A stretch of 64,000 nt of DNA from assembly GCF_011046735.1 (NCBI RefSeq), contig NZ_CP049258.1, positions 1,466,001 to 1,530,000 on the forward strand. The letters run 5' to 3'. This document shows, in pieces, positions 36,433 through 45,381 of the stretch. Under the pieces are notes generated by a model, which saw only the letters and a list, made by a program, of their open reading frames with translations, was not told where the DNA came from and made no database searches. This stretch comes from Nordella sp. HKS 07 (lineage in GTDB: Bacteria; Pseudomonadota; Alphaproteobacteria; Rhizobiales; Aestuariivirgaceae). The position numbers and the translations under genes are program-made. Position 1 is the first letter of the stretch, and every line of letters starts with the position of its first letter.

Positions 36433-37358
36433 CATCCCTTCTGACGGAAATTGCTTCGGACCTCGCTTTTCCCGAAGGCCCGGTCATGCTGCCGGAAGGC
36501 GGCATCGCCGTGGTCGAAATCGCCAGAGGTTGCGTGACGCGCATCGACCCGAAAGGCCGCAAGTCCATTCTCGCGACACCGGGAGGCGGGCCGAATGGCG
36601 CCGCCTTCGGACCGGACGGCCATCTTTATGTCTGCAACAATGGCGGCTTCGCCTGGAAGACGGTGGAGGGCAGGCTGGTCCCCGCCGGTCAGCCGGATGA
36701 TTATAGCGGCGGCAGGATCGAGCGCATTCATATCGATACCGGCAAGGTGGAGGTGCTTTACACCAGCTGCAACGGCCATCCCCTGAAGGGTCCGAACGAC
36801 CTCGTCTTCGACCGTCACGGCGGCTTTTACTTCACCGATCATGGCAAGAGGCGCGCCCGCGACGTGGATCTGGGCGGGCTCTATTACGCGAAGTGCGACG
36901 GCAGCCTGATCCGCGAGCTCGTGCAGCCGATGATCATGCCGAACGGTGTCGGCCTGTCGCCCGATGACCGCAGCGTCTATGTCGCCGAAACACGGACGGG
37001 ACATCTGTGGGCCTTTGACATCGTATCGCCGGGCGTCATCCGCAAGGAGCCGCCCCATGAGAATGGCGGCCGCCATCTGGCGGGCCCATCAGGCTATACG
37101 TCTTTCGATTCGCTCGCCGTGGAGCAGGACGGCAATATCTGTATCGCCTCGCTGATCCTGGGTGGTATCAATGTGATCGCGGCGGATGGCGTCTTTGTCG
37201 AGTTCGTCGCCATGCCCGATCCTTACTGCACCAATATCTGCTTCGGCGGGCCGGACCTGAAGACGGCCTACATCACCTTGTCGAGCACCGGCCGGCTGGT
37301 CAGCACGCCATGGCCGCGCCCGGGCCATCGCCTGAATTTCGATCCATGTAGAGCCTGA
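36429..37358 (+). CDS. SMP-30/gluconolactonase-like beta-propeller protein
   Basis: 309 residues with the SMP-30/LRE propeller pattern: FPEGPVMLPEGGIAVVE with the metal-binding glutamate, GPNGAAFGPDGHLYVCNNGG, GHPLKGPNDLVFD, YFTDHG, PNGVGLSPDDRSVYVAET. These are calcium/zinc-dependent lactonases or related hydrolases. No signal peptide is seen, so it is cytoplasmic. Its ATG overlaps the regulator stop (ATGA), so the two are co-translated. The substrate is unknown, and the link to the neighbouring amine genes is not obvious. Confidence 0.75.
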   Translation: MTSLLTEIASDLAFPEGPVMLPEGGIAVVEIARGCVTRIDPKGRKSILATPGGGPNGAAFGPDGHLYVCNNGGFAWKTVEGRLVPAGQPDDYSGGRIERIHIDTGKVEVLYTSCNGHPLKGPNDLVFDRHGGFYFTDHGKRRARDVDLGGLYYAKCDGSLIRELVQPMIMPNGVGLSPDDRSVYVAETRTGHLWAFDIVSPGVIRKEPPHENGGRHLAGPSGYTSFDSLAVEQDGNICIASLILGGINVIAADGVFVEFVAMPDPYCTNICFGGPDLKTAYITLSSTGRLVSTPWPRPGHRLNFDPCRA

Positions 37359-37784
37359 CGACCCAATCCCCGCTCGTCATGGCCAGATGGCCGACTTTAA
37401 CCCGGCCATGGAGGCGGCCATCCAGCTTACCCATCGAACGACTAAGGGCCGTTGAAACTGGATGGCCGGGTCAAGCCCGGCCATGACGAGTCGGGGGAAT
37501 GGATGTGGCCGGGTTTGACCCGACCATTCTGTTTTTACGTCGCCACACGTCTCTCAGTTCGCCATCGCCGGGCTTGACCCGGCCATTCTGTTTTTACGTC
37601 GTCACGCGCCTCCCAGTTCGTCATGGCCGGGCTTGACCCGGCCATCCAGTCGTGCCGAACAGGCGCAATGAAGCTTGATCTCATTAAGAAGATGAACCCC
37701 GAATGGGAATATCTCTATCTGGGCTTCTGAGCAGCGGACAAACTGGATGGCCGGGTTAAGCCCGGCCATGACGAAAGGTGGAGG
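37359..37784. repeat. Intergenic array of palindromic repeats
   Basis: Gene-free stretch filled by the GGATGGCCGGGTCAAGCCCG/GCCATGACGA palindrome family. Clear units lie at 37460-37489 and 37745-37774, with inverted or variant units near 37501-37530, 37561-37585 and 37619-37647. A direct repeat of period 59 (ATTCTGTTTTTACGTCG starting at 37525 and 37584) is embedded. It separates the SMP-30 gene from the convergent glnT-type gene, so it may serve as a terminator. A 20-codon coding-like scrap lies at 37668-37730. Confidence 0.75.
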
Positions 37785-39092
37785 CTAGCAATCCAGTGTC
37801 GTGTCGCGCTCCCACTGGGTGAGATGGCGGCAATACTGGTTCCACTCGTTGGTCTTGAGCTTGACATAGGCCGACGACAATTCGGCGCCCAAGGCCTCCT
37901 GGATGTACTTGTCCTTCTCGAAATTGCGGATCGCGTCGAGTAGGTTGAGCGGCAGCTTCTTGGCGCCCTTCACCGTATGGCCGTTCGCATACATGTCGAT
38001 GTCGAGCCGCTTGCCGGGATCCATCTTCTCGTCGACGCCGTGCAGGCCCGCCGCCAGGATCACCGCCATCATCAGATAGGGATTGGCGGCATTGTCGGGC
38101 AGCCGCAATTCGACGCGGCCTTCGTCCGGCACGCGCACCATGTGGGTGCGGTTGTTGCCGCCGAAGGTCACCGTGTTGGGCGACCAGGTGGCACCGGACG
38201 TGGTGCGCGGCGCATTGATGCGCTTGTAGCTGTTCACCGTCGGATTGGTGATGGCGGCGAAGCTCTCGGCGTGATGCATGAGCCCGCCGAGGAAGTTATA
38301 GCACAAGGGCGACAGACCCAGTTCGCCCTTCTTGTCGTGGAAGAGATTGGTCTTGCGCGCATTGTCCCACACCGAGATATGCACATGGCAGCCATTGCCG
38401 GTGAGGTTGACGAAGGGCTTGGGCATGAAGGTCGCTCGGAGCCCATGCTTCTCGGCGATCGACTTGACCATGAACTTGAAGAAGGAGAGCTGGTCCGCCG
38501 TCGTCAGCGCGTCGTTGAAGTTCCAGTTGATCTCGAACTGGCCGTTGGCGTCCTCATGATCGTTCTGATACGGACCCCAGCCGAGATTGATCATCGTCGT
38601 GCAGATCTCGGAGATGACGTCGAAACGGCGCATCACCGCCGACTGGTCGTAGCAGGGCTTCTCCTGCGTGTCGCGCGGATCGGAGACGGAGGAGCCGTCG
38701 GCATTGATGAGATGGAACTCGGGCTCGACGCCCGCCATCAGCTTCATGTTCCGCTTGGCCGACTTCTCGAGCAGGTTCTTGAGCACGATGCGCGGCGCCT
38801 GGCCGACGGGCTTGCCTTCCATCCACGGATCGCCCGCGACCCAGGCCACTTCCGGCTTCCACGGCAGCTGGATCACCGAATCCGCATCCGGCATGACGAA
38901 GATATCCGGATGCGCCGGCGTCATGTCGAGCCAGGTGGCGAAGCCCGCGAAGCCCGCGCCCGATTTCTGCATGCTGGCCACCGCCTCGGCGGGCACGAGC
39001 TTGGCGCGCTGCGTACCGAACAGATCGGTGAAATTGAAGAGGAAGAATTTTACTTTTTTGTCTTTTGCATATTTAGCCAGATCTCCGGCCAT
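37785..39092 (-). CDS. Glutamine synthetase-family protein, GlnT / gamma-glutamylmethylamide synthetase type
   Basis: 435 residues with the glutamine synthetase catalytic fold: GVEPEFHLI with metal ligands E123 and E125, NGCHVHISVWD, TNPTVNSYKRIN, RVPDEGRVELRLPDNAANPYL. This branch is called GlnT (GSIII) in rhizobia; its methylotroph members are GmaS, which joins methylamine to glutamate. It lies at the end of a minus-strand unit containing all three N-methylglutamate synthase homologues, 25 bases after an OsmC-type gene, which favours GmaS. Ordinary glutamine synthesis is the alternative; sequence by eye cannot decide. Confidence 0.78.
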   Translation of the reverse strand: MAGDLAKYAKDKKVKFFLFNFTDLFGTQRAKLVPAEAVASMQKSGAGFAGFATWLDMTPAHPDIFVMPDADSVIQLPWKPEVAWVAGDPWMEGKPVGQAPRIVLKNLLEKSAKRNMKLMAGVEPEFHLINADGSSVSDPRDTQEKPCYDQSAVMRRFDVISEICTTMINLGWGPYQNDHEDANGQFEINWNFNDALTTADQLSFFKFMVKSIAEKHGLRATFMPKPFVNLTGNGCHVHISVWDNARKTNLFHDKKGELGLSPLCYNFLGGLMHHAESFAAITNPTVNSYKRINAPRTTSGATWSPNTVTFGGNNRTHMVRVPDEGRVELRLPDNAANPYLMMAVILAAGLHGVDEKMDPGKRLDIDMYANGHTVKGAKKLPLNLLDAIRNFEKDKYIQEALGAELSSAYVKLKTNEWNQYCRHLTQWERDTTLDC

Positions 39093-39117
39093 AAAGGTCT
39101 CCTGTTTCCAACCCTAG

Positions 39118-39585
39118 TTAAACACCCTGCGGTTCGCAGATGATTTCTGTTTTTACGGAATTGGCGATGAAGCATTCCTCATGCGCCAGATGATGCAGAT
39201 GATCGAGCTCAGGCCGCGTCGGCTCCTTGCCCGTGAAGGTGACGAGCGGCTTCAGGGTGCAGCGTGTGATGGCGAACCGCCCCTCACCGTTCTTCGCCAT
39301 GAGGCCTTCGGCATTGTCCTCATAACGCTGAACGGAGAATCCGCCCTTGGCGGCGTAATAGAGAAAAGTCAGCATGTGGCAGCTCGATATCGCCGCCACC
39401 ATTGCCTCCTCCGGATCGATGCCGGCCGGATCGGAGAACGGCACGCGTACGACGTTCGGCGAGGATGAGGCGAGCACCGTCTGACCGCCGTCGAAGGACC
39501 AGTGATGGGCGCGCGAATACTGATTCTTGGTGAAGTCGCCGGTATTGCTTTCCCAGAGGATGCGGGCGGTGTGGAGATGAGCCAT
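39118..39585 (-). CDS. OsmC-family peroxide-detoxifying/thiol protein
   Basis: 155-residue OsmC/Ohr-fold protein. The catalytic-cysteine region is MVAAISSCHMLTFLYYAAKGG, and the second family cysteine lies near the end (HEECFIANSVKTEI). OsmC-like proteins reduce organic hydroperoxides with two cysteines. The ATG at 39585 follows GAGGTAG; the frame upstream of it is the lysE gene read in another frame. It sits between lysE and the GlnT-type gene with 4- and 25-base gaps, so it belongs to the operon. Protection against peroxide or aldehyde by-products of amine oxidation is a guess. Confidence 0.75.
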   Translation of the reverse strand: MAHLHTARILWESNTGDFTKNQYSRAHHWSFDGGQTVLASSSPNVVRVPFSDPAGIDPEEAMVAAISSCHMLTFLYYAAKGGFSVQRYEDNAEGLMAKNGEGRFAITRCTLKPLVTFTGKEPTRPELDHLHHLAHEECFIANSVKTEIICEPQGV

Positions 39586-39589
39586 TCTG

Positions 39590-40201
39590 CTACCTCGTTG
39601 CCATGACGATTGCCGCGCTGCCCATGGCAAGCGCGCTGCATTTGTTGGCGGCCCGCATCGCCCTTGCCGAGCGGATGAACTTTCGCGCCCGGCCGGCGAG
39701 CACGATATAGCCGATGTCGATCGCCGCCAGAACAACGAACATGGTCGCCGTCAGCTCGCCCCAGCCGATCAGCGAGATATTGTTGAGATCGATGATGGTC
39801 GGCAGCAGCGCCAGATAAAAGACCATGATCTTCGGATTGCCGAGCGTGATGGCGAGCCCGGTGAGGAACAGCCGGAAGGATGAATCCGCTTGCGGCAGCT
39901 CGTCTTCCGTGACCGCGACCGGCGCCGTCCACATTTTGTAGGCGAGATAGACGAGATAGGCGAGGCCCAGATATTTGATGATGAGAAAGGCCCAGTAGAA
40001 GGTCTGCGCGAGCACCGATAGGCCGAAAACGGCAAGGGCGAGCCAAACGGCCTCGCCGATCCACATGGCGGCGGTGAAGGGAATGACGCCGCCATAGCCG
40101 CGTGAGATGACGCGGGCGACGAGAGCGGCGATGCTGGGGCCGGGCGACCCGGCGGCGAGAGCCAGCGCGCCGGCGAAGATCAAAAGGGCGGAAAGGTCCA
40201 T
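39590..40201 (-). CDS. LysE/RhtB-family translocator
   Basis: 203-residue membrane exporter with about six hydrophobic segments. The family block GSPGPSIAALVARVISRGYGG follows the first helix, and LFLTGLAITLGNPKIMVFYLALLP is the conserved middle. Such proteins export amino acids or homoserine lactones. Here it lies between the FMN glutamate-synthase-type gene and osmC in the glnT operon. Export of an excess intermediate such as N-methylglutamate or gamma-glutamylmethylamide is a testable guess, not shown. Confidence 0.8.
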   Translation of the reverse strand: MDLSALLIFAGALALAAGSPGPSIAALVARVISRGYGGVIPFTAAMWIGEAVWLALAVFGLSVLAQTFYWAFLIIKYLGLAYLVYLAYKMWTAPVAVTEDELPQADSSFRLFLTGLAITLGNPKIMVFYLALLPTIIDLNNISLIGWGELTATMFVVLAAIDIGYIVLAGRARKFIRSARAMRAANKCSALAMGSAAIVMATR

Positions 40202-40308
40202 GGCTGTGTCTCCTTACCCGCCCTCTATAGACCGGCAGGCCGCCATCCGGTGAGAGCCACTGGCAGGGCCAGGAGCCGGACCACTTGGGATGGCAACAGC
40301 CTTCCTCA

Positions 40309-41637
40309 TCAATATCCGCTCTTCCCCGGAATCCAGCTGGTGCCGGCGAGCGGCACCTGCGCCATGGCGGCCGCCTCGACGGTTAGCGCCACCAGGTCTT
40401 CCGGCTCCAGATTATGGACGTGGTTCTTGCCGCAGGCACGCGCGATGGTCTGCGCCTCGAGCGTCATGACTTTCAGATAATTGGCGAGGCGGCGCCCCGC
40501 GAGTTGGGGATCGAGCCTTTTGGCGAGTTCGGGATCCTGCGTCGTGATGCCGGCGGGATCGCGTCCCTCGTGCCAGTCGTCATAGGCGCCGGCGGTGGTG
40601 CCCAGCTTCTGATATTCCTCCTCGAGATGCGGGTCGTTGTCGCCGAGCGCCACGAGCGCCGCGGTGCCGATCGATACGGCATCGGCGCCGAGTGCCAGGG
40701 CCTTCGCCACATCGGCGCCGTTGCGGATGCCGCCCGAGACGATGAGCTGCACCTTGCGATGCATGCCGAGATCCTGCAGCGCCTGTACCGCCGGGCGGAT
40801 GCAGGCGAGCGTCGGCTGGCCGACATGCTCGATGAAGACTTCCTGGGTCGCGGCGGTACCACCCTGCATGCCGTCGACGACGACGACGTCGGCGCCCGAC
40901 TTCACCGCGAGTGCTGTATCGTAATAGGGCCTGGCGCCGCCGACCTTGATATAGATCGGCTTCTCCCAGTTGGTGATCTCGCGAAGTTCATGCAGCTTGA
41001 TCTCGAGATCGTCAGGCCCGGTCCAGTCGGGATGGCGGCAGGCCGAGCGCTGGTCGATGCCTTTCGGCAGACAGCGCATCTGCGCCACGCGGTCGGAGAT
41101 CTTCTGGCCGAGCAGCATGCCGCCGCCGCCGGGCTTGGCGCCCTGGCCGACCACGACCTCGATCGCATCGGCCCGGCGCAGGTCATCCGGGTTCATGCCG
41201 TAGCGCGAGGGGAGATACTGGTAGACGAGTGTCTTCGAATGGCCGCGCTCTTCCGGCGTCATGCCGCCGTCGCCGGTCGTCGTCGACGTGCCGGCGAGGG
41301 TTGCGCCATTGCCGAGCGCTTCCTTGGCCTGCGCGGAGAGCGAGCCGAAGCTCATGCCGGCGATAGTGATGGGGATCTTGAGTTCGATCGGCTTCTTGGC
41401 GAAGCGGCTGCCGAGCACGACATTGGTGCCGCATTTCTCGCGATATCCTTCGAGCGGATAGCGCGAGATCGAGGCGCCGAGGAAGAGCAGATCGTCGAAA
41501 TGCGGTAGCTTGCGCTTGGCGCCGGCGCCGCGGATGTCATAGATGCCGGTGGTGGCGGCGCGGCGGATTTCCGACAGCGTATAGTCGTCGAAGGTTGCCG
41601 ATTTGCGGGGCGTGGTGCGCGGCGTATTGGGATCCAT
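40309..41637 (-). CDS. glxD: FMN-binding glutamate synthase-type subunit (GlxD / MgsC)
   Basis: 442 residues, corresponding to the FMN/Fe-S synthase domain of glutamate synthase. Seen: PITIAGMSFGSLSAQAKEALGNGA-type block, GQGAKPGGGGMLLGQKI, VVVDGMQGGTAATQE and GGIRNGADVAKALALGADAV for FMN phosphate binding. In methylotrophs this is the MgsC subunit of N-methylglutamate synthase, which makes N-methylglutamate from glutamate and methylamine. Follows the GlxC-type gene by 7 bases. Both names describe the same family; activity is inferred. Confidence 0.8.
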   Translation of the reverse strand: MDPNTPRTTPRKSATFDDYTLSEIRRAATTGIYDIRGAGAKRKLPHFDDLLFLGASISRYPLEGYREKCGTNVVLGSRFAKKPIELKIPITIAGMSFGSLSAQAKEALGNGATLAGTSTTTGDGGMTPEERGHSKTLVYQYLPSRYGMNPDDLRRADAIEVVVGQGAKPGGGGMLLGQKISDRVAQMRCLPKGIDQRSACRHPDWTGPDDLEIKLHELREITNWEKPIYIKVGGARPYYDTALAVKSGADVVVVDGMQGGTAATQEVFIEHVGQPTLACIRPAVQALQDLGMHRKVQLIVSGGIRNGADVAKALALGADAVSIGTAALVALGDNDPHLEEEYQKLGTTAGAYDDWHEGRDPAGITTQDPELAKRLDPQLAGRRLANYLKVMTLEAQTIARACGKNHVHNLEPEDLVALTVEAAAMAQVPLAGTSWIPGKSGY

Positions 41638-41644
41638 GATGGCC

Positions 41645-42328
41645 TCAGTATGCGTCGGCGTGATCGATGTTGAAATTGTAGAGCTTGCGCGCCGAACCGA
41701 AGCGGCGGAAGTCCTTCGGATTGGCCTTGATCTCGGCCTTATCGAGAAGGCGGGCGAGCTTGGCGAGATGATGGTCGGTCATCTTCTTCTCGATGCAGTC
41801 GGCGCCGAGATTGTCGACCTTGCCGCGCACATAGAGGCGCGCCTCATAAATGGAGTCGCCGAGCGCTTCGCCGGCGTCGCCGCACACCACGAGATGGCCG
41901 CGCTGCGCCATGAAGGCCGACATATGGCCGACCGAGCCGCCCACCACGATGTCGATACCCTTCATCGAAATGCCGCAACGCGATGCCGCATCGCCCTTGA
42001 TGACGAGGAGACCGCCATTGCCGGTGGCGCCGGCCGACTGGCTGGCATTGCCGGCGACACGCACGATCCCCGACATCATGTTCTCGGCGACGCCGGGACC
42101 GACATGGCCATGGACGAGGATCTCGGCCTGTTTGTTCATGCCGCCGCAATAGAAGCCGGCATGGCCGCCGATCTCCACCGTGAGCGGCGCGTCGAGGCCG
42201 CAGGCGATGGCATGCTGGCCCATCGGATTCTTGATCAGCCAATGACGTTCATTGGTGTCCTTGGGAAGCGAATGGAGACGCGAGTTGACCCCGCGCACGC
42301 CTTCTTTTTCGAGATCGATTTCGATCAT
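41645..42328 (-). CDS. glxC: Glutamate synthase GXGXG-domain subunit (GlxC / MgsB)
   Basis: 227-residue protein matching the C-terminal GXGXG beta-helix domain of glutamate synthase (HVGPGVAENMMSGIVRVAGNASQ, IKGDAASRCGISMKGIDIVVGGSVGHMSAFMAQRG, read in blocks). It is a non-catalytic structural subunit that channels or holds the two active domains. Gaps of 3 and 7 bases to its neighbours show one operon. In the N-methylglutamate synthase complex it is MgsB. Confidence 0.8.
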   Translation of the reverse strand: MIEIDLEKEGVRGVNSRLHSLPKDTNERHWLIKNPMGQHAIACGLDAPLTVEIGGHAGFYCGGMNKQAEILVHGHVGPGVAENMMSGIVRVAGNASQSAGATGNGGLLVIKGDAASRCGISMKGIDIVVGGSVGHMSAFMAQRGHLVVCGDAGEALGDSIYEARLYVRGKVDNLGADCIEKKMTDHHLAKLARLLDKAEIKANPKDFRRFGSARKLYNFNIDHADAY

Positions 42329-42331
42329 GAT

Positions 42332-43231
42332 TCAGTGACCACCCCAGTTGTAGATCGTTTGCGGCTCGGGTTCCCAGATCTTCGCCTTGTCGGCGCCGGG
42401 CAGATGGGCGATGGCGCGGAATTCGGTCGCCATGGCCACCCAGTCGTCGGTCTCGGCGAGAACCGCATGCTTGCAGGCGATGGGATCGCGCACCACGGCG
42501 AAGCCGTCATGCGTGCCGACACAGAAAGTATAGAAGCCGTCGAGATCCTTGATACCGGCCTCGAGTGTCTCCTTGAGGGAAGCGCCCTGGCGCAGTTTCC
42601 AGGTCATATACGCGGCGGCGACCTCGGTGTCGTTCTCGGTCTGGAATTCGAGGCCCTCGCGCTTGAGATTGTCGCGCAGGCGATTGTGGTTCGACAGCGA
42701 GCCGTTATGGACGAGGCAGAGATCGGCGCCGGTGGCGAAGGGATGCGAACCCGCGGTCGTCACCGCACTCTCCGTCGCCATGCGGGTATGGCCGATGATG
42801 TGGCTGCCTTTCGCCTTGGTGAGATCGAACTTCTCGTAGACCTTCTCGGGCAGACCGGTCTCCTTGAAGATCTCGATCGCCTGGCCGGAGCCGACGATGC
42901 GCACTTGCGGGTGATGCGCTTTGAGCCACGTTGTCACCGCCTCTTCCTTGGCATTGGTGGTGACGATGGCGTGGTTGCCGATCTGCTCGACGCTCACTTG
43001 CTTCTTGGTATGCGCCTTGAGCCCCGCTGCCAGCTTCTTCCAGCCGAATTTCGCGTCGTCATGGGCGAGCGAGAATTTGGTGAAGCCCTTCTTGGCCGGG
43101 TTGCGGTAGATGGCGACGCCGGCCGAATCGGGGCCGCGGCTCGTCATTTCGATGAGCATGGGCTTGAACAGTTGGCCGAGCTTCGGCTGCAGTTTTGGGT
43201 TCTTCAAATAGAGGCCGACGATACCGCACAT
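42332..43231 (-). CDS. glxB: Class II glutamine amidotransferase subunit (GlxB / MgsA)
   Basis: 299 residues with an Ntn-type glutaminase fold. The nucleophile is C2 in MCGIVGLYLKN, followed by TSRGPDSAGVAIYR, GHTRMATESAVTTAGSHPF and LVHNGSLSNHNRLRDNL. As MgsA it would be the amidotransferase subunit of N-methylglutamate synthase. First gene of the minus-strand unit that runs down to the GlnT-type gene; the upstream gap to the XRE-cupin gene contains short symmetric elements. Confidence 0.82.
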   Translation of the reverse strand: MCGIVGLYLKNPKLQPKLGQLFKPMLIEMTSRGPDSAGVAIYRNPAKKGFTKFSLAHDDAKFGWKKLAAGLKAHTKKQVSVEQIGNHAIVTTNAKEEAVTTWLKAHHPQVRIVGSGQAIEIFKETGLPEKVYEKFDLTKAKGSHIIGHTRMATESAVTTAGSHPFATGADLCLVHNGSLSNHNRLRDNLKREGLEFQTENDTEVAAAYMTWKLRQGASLKETLEAGIKDLDGFYTFCVGTHDGFAVVRDPIACKHAVLAETDDWVAMATEFRAIAHLPGADKAKIWEPEPQTIYNWGGH

Positions 43232-43282
43232 GGCACGGTCTCCCTTAAAGGTGGGGTTCCCCGATCATGTAACAGCGCCTCG

Positions 43283-43314
43283 GCAAACTTGCAACTGGAG
43301 GGAATATTTTTTTC
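43283..43314. promoter_or_regulatory. Candidate regulatory site upstream of glxB
   Basis: The 134-base gap between glxB and the XRE-cupin gene contains GCAAACTTGCAAC (43283-43295) around a TTGCAA palindrome, and GGAA...TTCC (43301-43314) flanking an A/T run. These sit where a promoter for glxB should be. Assignment to the XRE-cupin regulator is inferred from position only. Confidence 0.3.
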
Positions 43315-43365
43315 CCCACAGGAATGAAGCCGGGTATCGGGCTGTAGCACGAAGCGTGCGGAATC

Positions 43366-44031
43366 CTATTCGTCGCGCCGGTAGCAGATCACCGAGAGAT
43401 AGCGGATCGGCAGCTTGCGCAGTTCCTCCGGTCCGTGTGGCGCATCCGCATCGAAGAACAGGGCATCGCCCGGCAGCATGTCATAGGTCTTGTCGCCATG
43501 CCGGTAGACCACCTCGCCCTCGAGCATATAGAGGAATTCAACGCCGGCATGCTGGAAGGTCGGAAAGACATCCGACTGGGCGGTCAGTGTGATCATATAG
43601 GGCTCGACCATGACCGGCCCGTGCGGACTGTGGCCCAGGAGCTGATATTGATGACCCGCCCGGGTCCCTCGCCTCTCAATGGTAAGTCCTTGACCAGCCT
43701 TGACAAAAGTGGCGTCACGCAGCTCCTCGTAGCCGCGGAACAGGGCGGTGACCGGCACATGCAAAGCGCGCGACAAGGCCTGGAGGGAACTGAGCGACGG
43801 CGAGGTGGCGCCGTTTTCGATCTTCGACAGCATGCCTGCCGACATGTCGGCCGCCTTGGCGACCTCGCTGATCGTCAGGCCGAGCTTCTCGCGGAAGCGC
43901 TTGACCTCTCTTCCGATCGATTCCTCGAGGAGCTTGTGCGCGCCGGGCGCCGTCTGATGCGGCTCCTGATATGGCAGGGAATGGGTATCCTGCCGAGATT
44001 TCTTCGCCCGTCCGCCGCCTGATTTGTCCAA
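43366..44031 (-). CDS. XRE-family regulator with C-terminal cupin
   Basis: 221-residue transcription factor. An HTH_3 domain spans about residues 42-98 ([20 protein letters not shown], then [20 protein letters not shown]), and a cupin sensor domain spans about 150-215 ([39 protein letters not shown]). The start is TTG at 44031, supported by a perfect AGGAGG six bases upstream. It precedes the glxBCD-glnT unit on the same strand and diverges from cysD. Regulators of this type often control amine or amino-acid catabolism; control of the glx operon is likely but inferred. Confidence 0.8.
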   Translation of the reverse strand: MDKSGGGRAKKSRQDTHSLPYQEPHQTAPGAHKLLEESIGREVKRFREKLGLTISEVAKAADMSAGMLSKIENGATSPSLSSLQALSRALHVPVTALFRGYEELRDATFVKAGQGLTIERRGTRAGHQYQLLGHSPHGPVMVEPYMITLTAQSDVFPTFQHAGVEFLYMLEGEVVYRHGDKTYDMLPGDALFFDADAPHGPEELRKLPIRYLSVICYRRDE

Positions 44032-44140
44032 GACTTACCTCCTGAAGCCCTTATTAGGACGCAGGCCCGCCAAGCTCAACAGAAGCTTGAGTTTGCAGTG
44101 CACAAGAGCCATAAGCAGGCCCCCGTTCCGCGAGATCATC

Positions 44141-45049
44141 ATGCCCCCCAGCAAGCTGACCCATCTTGAACGACTGGAAGCCGAGAGCATCCACATCATC
44201 CGCGAGGTTGCGGCTGAATGCGAGCATCCGGTGATGCTGTATTCGATCGGCAAGGATTCGGCGGTGATGCTGCATCTGGCGATGAAGGCGTTTTATCCCT
44301 CGAAGCCGCCGTTTCCCTTGATGCATGTCGATACGACCTGGAAGTTCCGCGACATGATCGCCTTTCGCGACCAGACGGTGGCCAAGCTCGGCCTCGACCT
44401 CATCGTCCATACCAACCCGGACGGCCTCGCCAAGAAGGTCAATCCCTTCGATCACGGCTCGGCGCTGCACACCCAGATCATGAAGACCGACGCGCTCAAG
44501 CAGGCGCTCGACAAATATGGCTTCGACGCCGCCTTTGGCGGGGCCAGGCGCGATGAGGAGAAGTCGCGCGCCAAGGAGCGCATCTTCTCCTTCCGCGACT
44601 CACGTCACCGCTGGGACCCCAAGAACCAGCGCCCGGAGCTGTGGAACATCTACAATGCCCGCAAGAACAAGGGCGAGTCGATCCGCGTCTTCCCGCTGTC
44701 GAACTGGACCGAGCTCGACATCTGGCAATATATCTTCCTCGAGAACATCCCGATCGTGCCCTTGTATTTCGCCAAGGAGCGCCCGGTCGTCATGCGCGAC
44801 GGCCAGATCATCATGGTCGACGACGAGCGCATGCCGCTGCATGTGGGAGAGAGCCCTGAGATGAAGCTGATCCGCTTCCGCACGCTGGGCTGCTACCCCC
44901 TGACCGGGGCCATCGAATCCACCGCCGCGAGCCTGCTCGACATCATCCAGGAGATGCTGGTGACGACCTCGTCCGAGCGCCAGGGCCGGGTGATCGACAA
45001 GGACCAGGCCGCCTCGATGGAGAAGAAGAAGCAGGAGGGATATTTCTGA
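44141..45049 (+). CDS. cysD: Sulfate adenylyltransferase small subunit
   Basis: 302-residue PP-loop ATP pyrophosphatase that forms adenosine 5'-phosphosulfate from ATP and sulfate with CysN. The PP-loop is SIGKDS at 35-40, and [16 protein letters not shown] and [16 protein letters not shown] are conserved family blocks. The frame is open from 44024, but the ATG at 44141 gives the family N-terminus ([18 protein letters not shown]). The stop forms TGATG with a 110-codon open frame of repeat origin, and an AGGAGGG ribosome site sits in the last codons. Confidence 0.92.
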   Translation: MPPSKLTHLERLEAESIHIIREVAAECEHPVMLYSIGKDSAVMLHLAMKAFYPSKPPFPLMHVDTTWKFRDMIAFRDQTVAKLGLDLIVHTNPDGLAKKVNPFDHGSALHTQIMKTDALKQALDKYGFDAAFGGARRDEEKSRAKERIFSFRDSRHRWDPKNQRPELWNIYNARKNKGESIRVFPLSNWTELDIWQYIFLENIPIVPLYFAKERPVVMRDGQIIMVDDERMPLHVGESPEMKLIRFRTLGCYPLTGAIESTAASLLDIIQEMLVTTSSERQGRVIDKDQAASMEKKKQEGYF

Positions 45050-45381
45050 TGCGCGTTGCACTCCCCCATCCTTGCGCCGAGGCGCCGTTCCCCCTACTCG
45101 TCATGGCCGGGCTTGACCCGGCCATCCAGACGGGACGCCATGGAGCTGCCGTGGGGATGGGCTGGATGGCCGCCTCGAGGGCGGCCATGACGAATGAGGT
45201 AAGACGGCTACCTGGCGCCGAGACGCCATTCCCCACGCTCGTCATGGCCGGGCTTGACCCGGCCATCCAGACGGGACGCCAGAGAGCTGCCGTGGGGATG
45301 GGCTGGATGGCCGCCTCAAGGGCGGCCATGACGAGTTGGGCAAAGGTACATAAGAGCACTGAGAGAGAGATTTACCGCTGA
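45049..45381 (+). repeat. Repeat array between cysD and cysNC, open as a 110-codon frame
   Basis: No conventional gene. Two direct units of period 141 bases (starting about 45074 and 45215) each contain the GTCATGGCCGGGCTTGACCC palindrome family and a GGATGGCCGCCT/AGGGCGGCCATGACGA pair. Because 141 is a multiple of three, the region stays open and would encode a 47-residue repeat with VMAGLDPAIQTGR twice. Its ATG overlaps the cysD stop and its TGA overlaps the cysNC start. CTGATG occurs at both borders (45046-45051 and 45378-45383), as a target-site duplication might. The peptide motif is widely mis-annotated in Rhizobiales, so expression is doubtful. Confidence 0.75.

Noticed and set aside
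37359-37784. CRISPR-like array
   Set aside because: Units are palindromic, irregularly spaced and partly inverted, with no uniform spacers and no cas genes.
45074-45337. CRISPR or protein-repeat gene
   Set aside because: Only two 141-bp units of a dispersed palindrome family; better explained as an intergenic repeat insertion.
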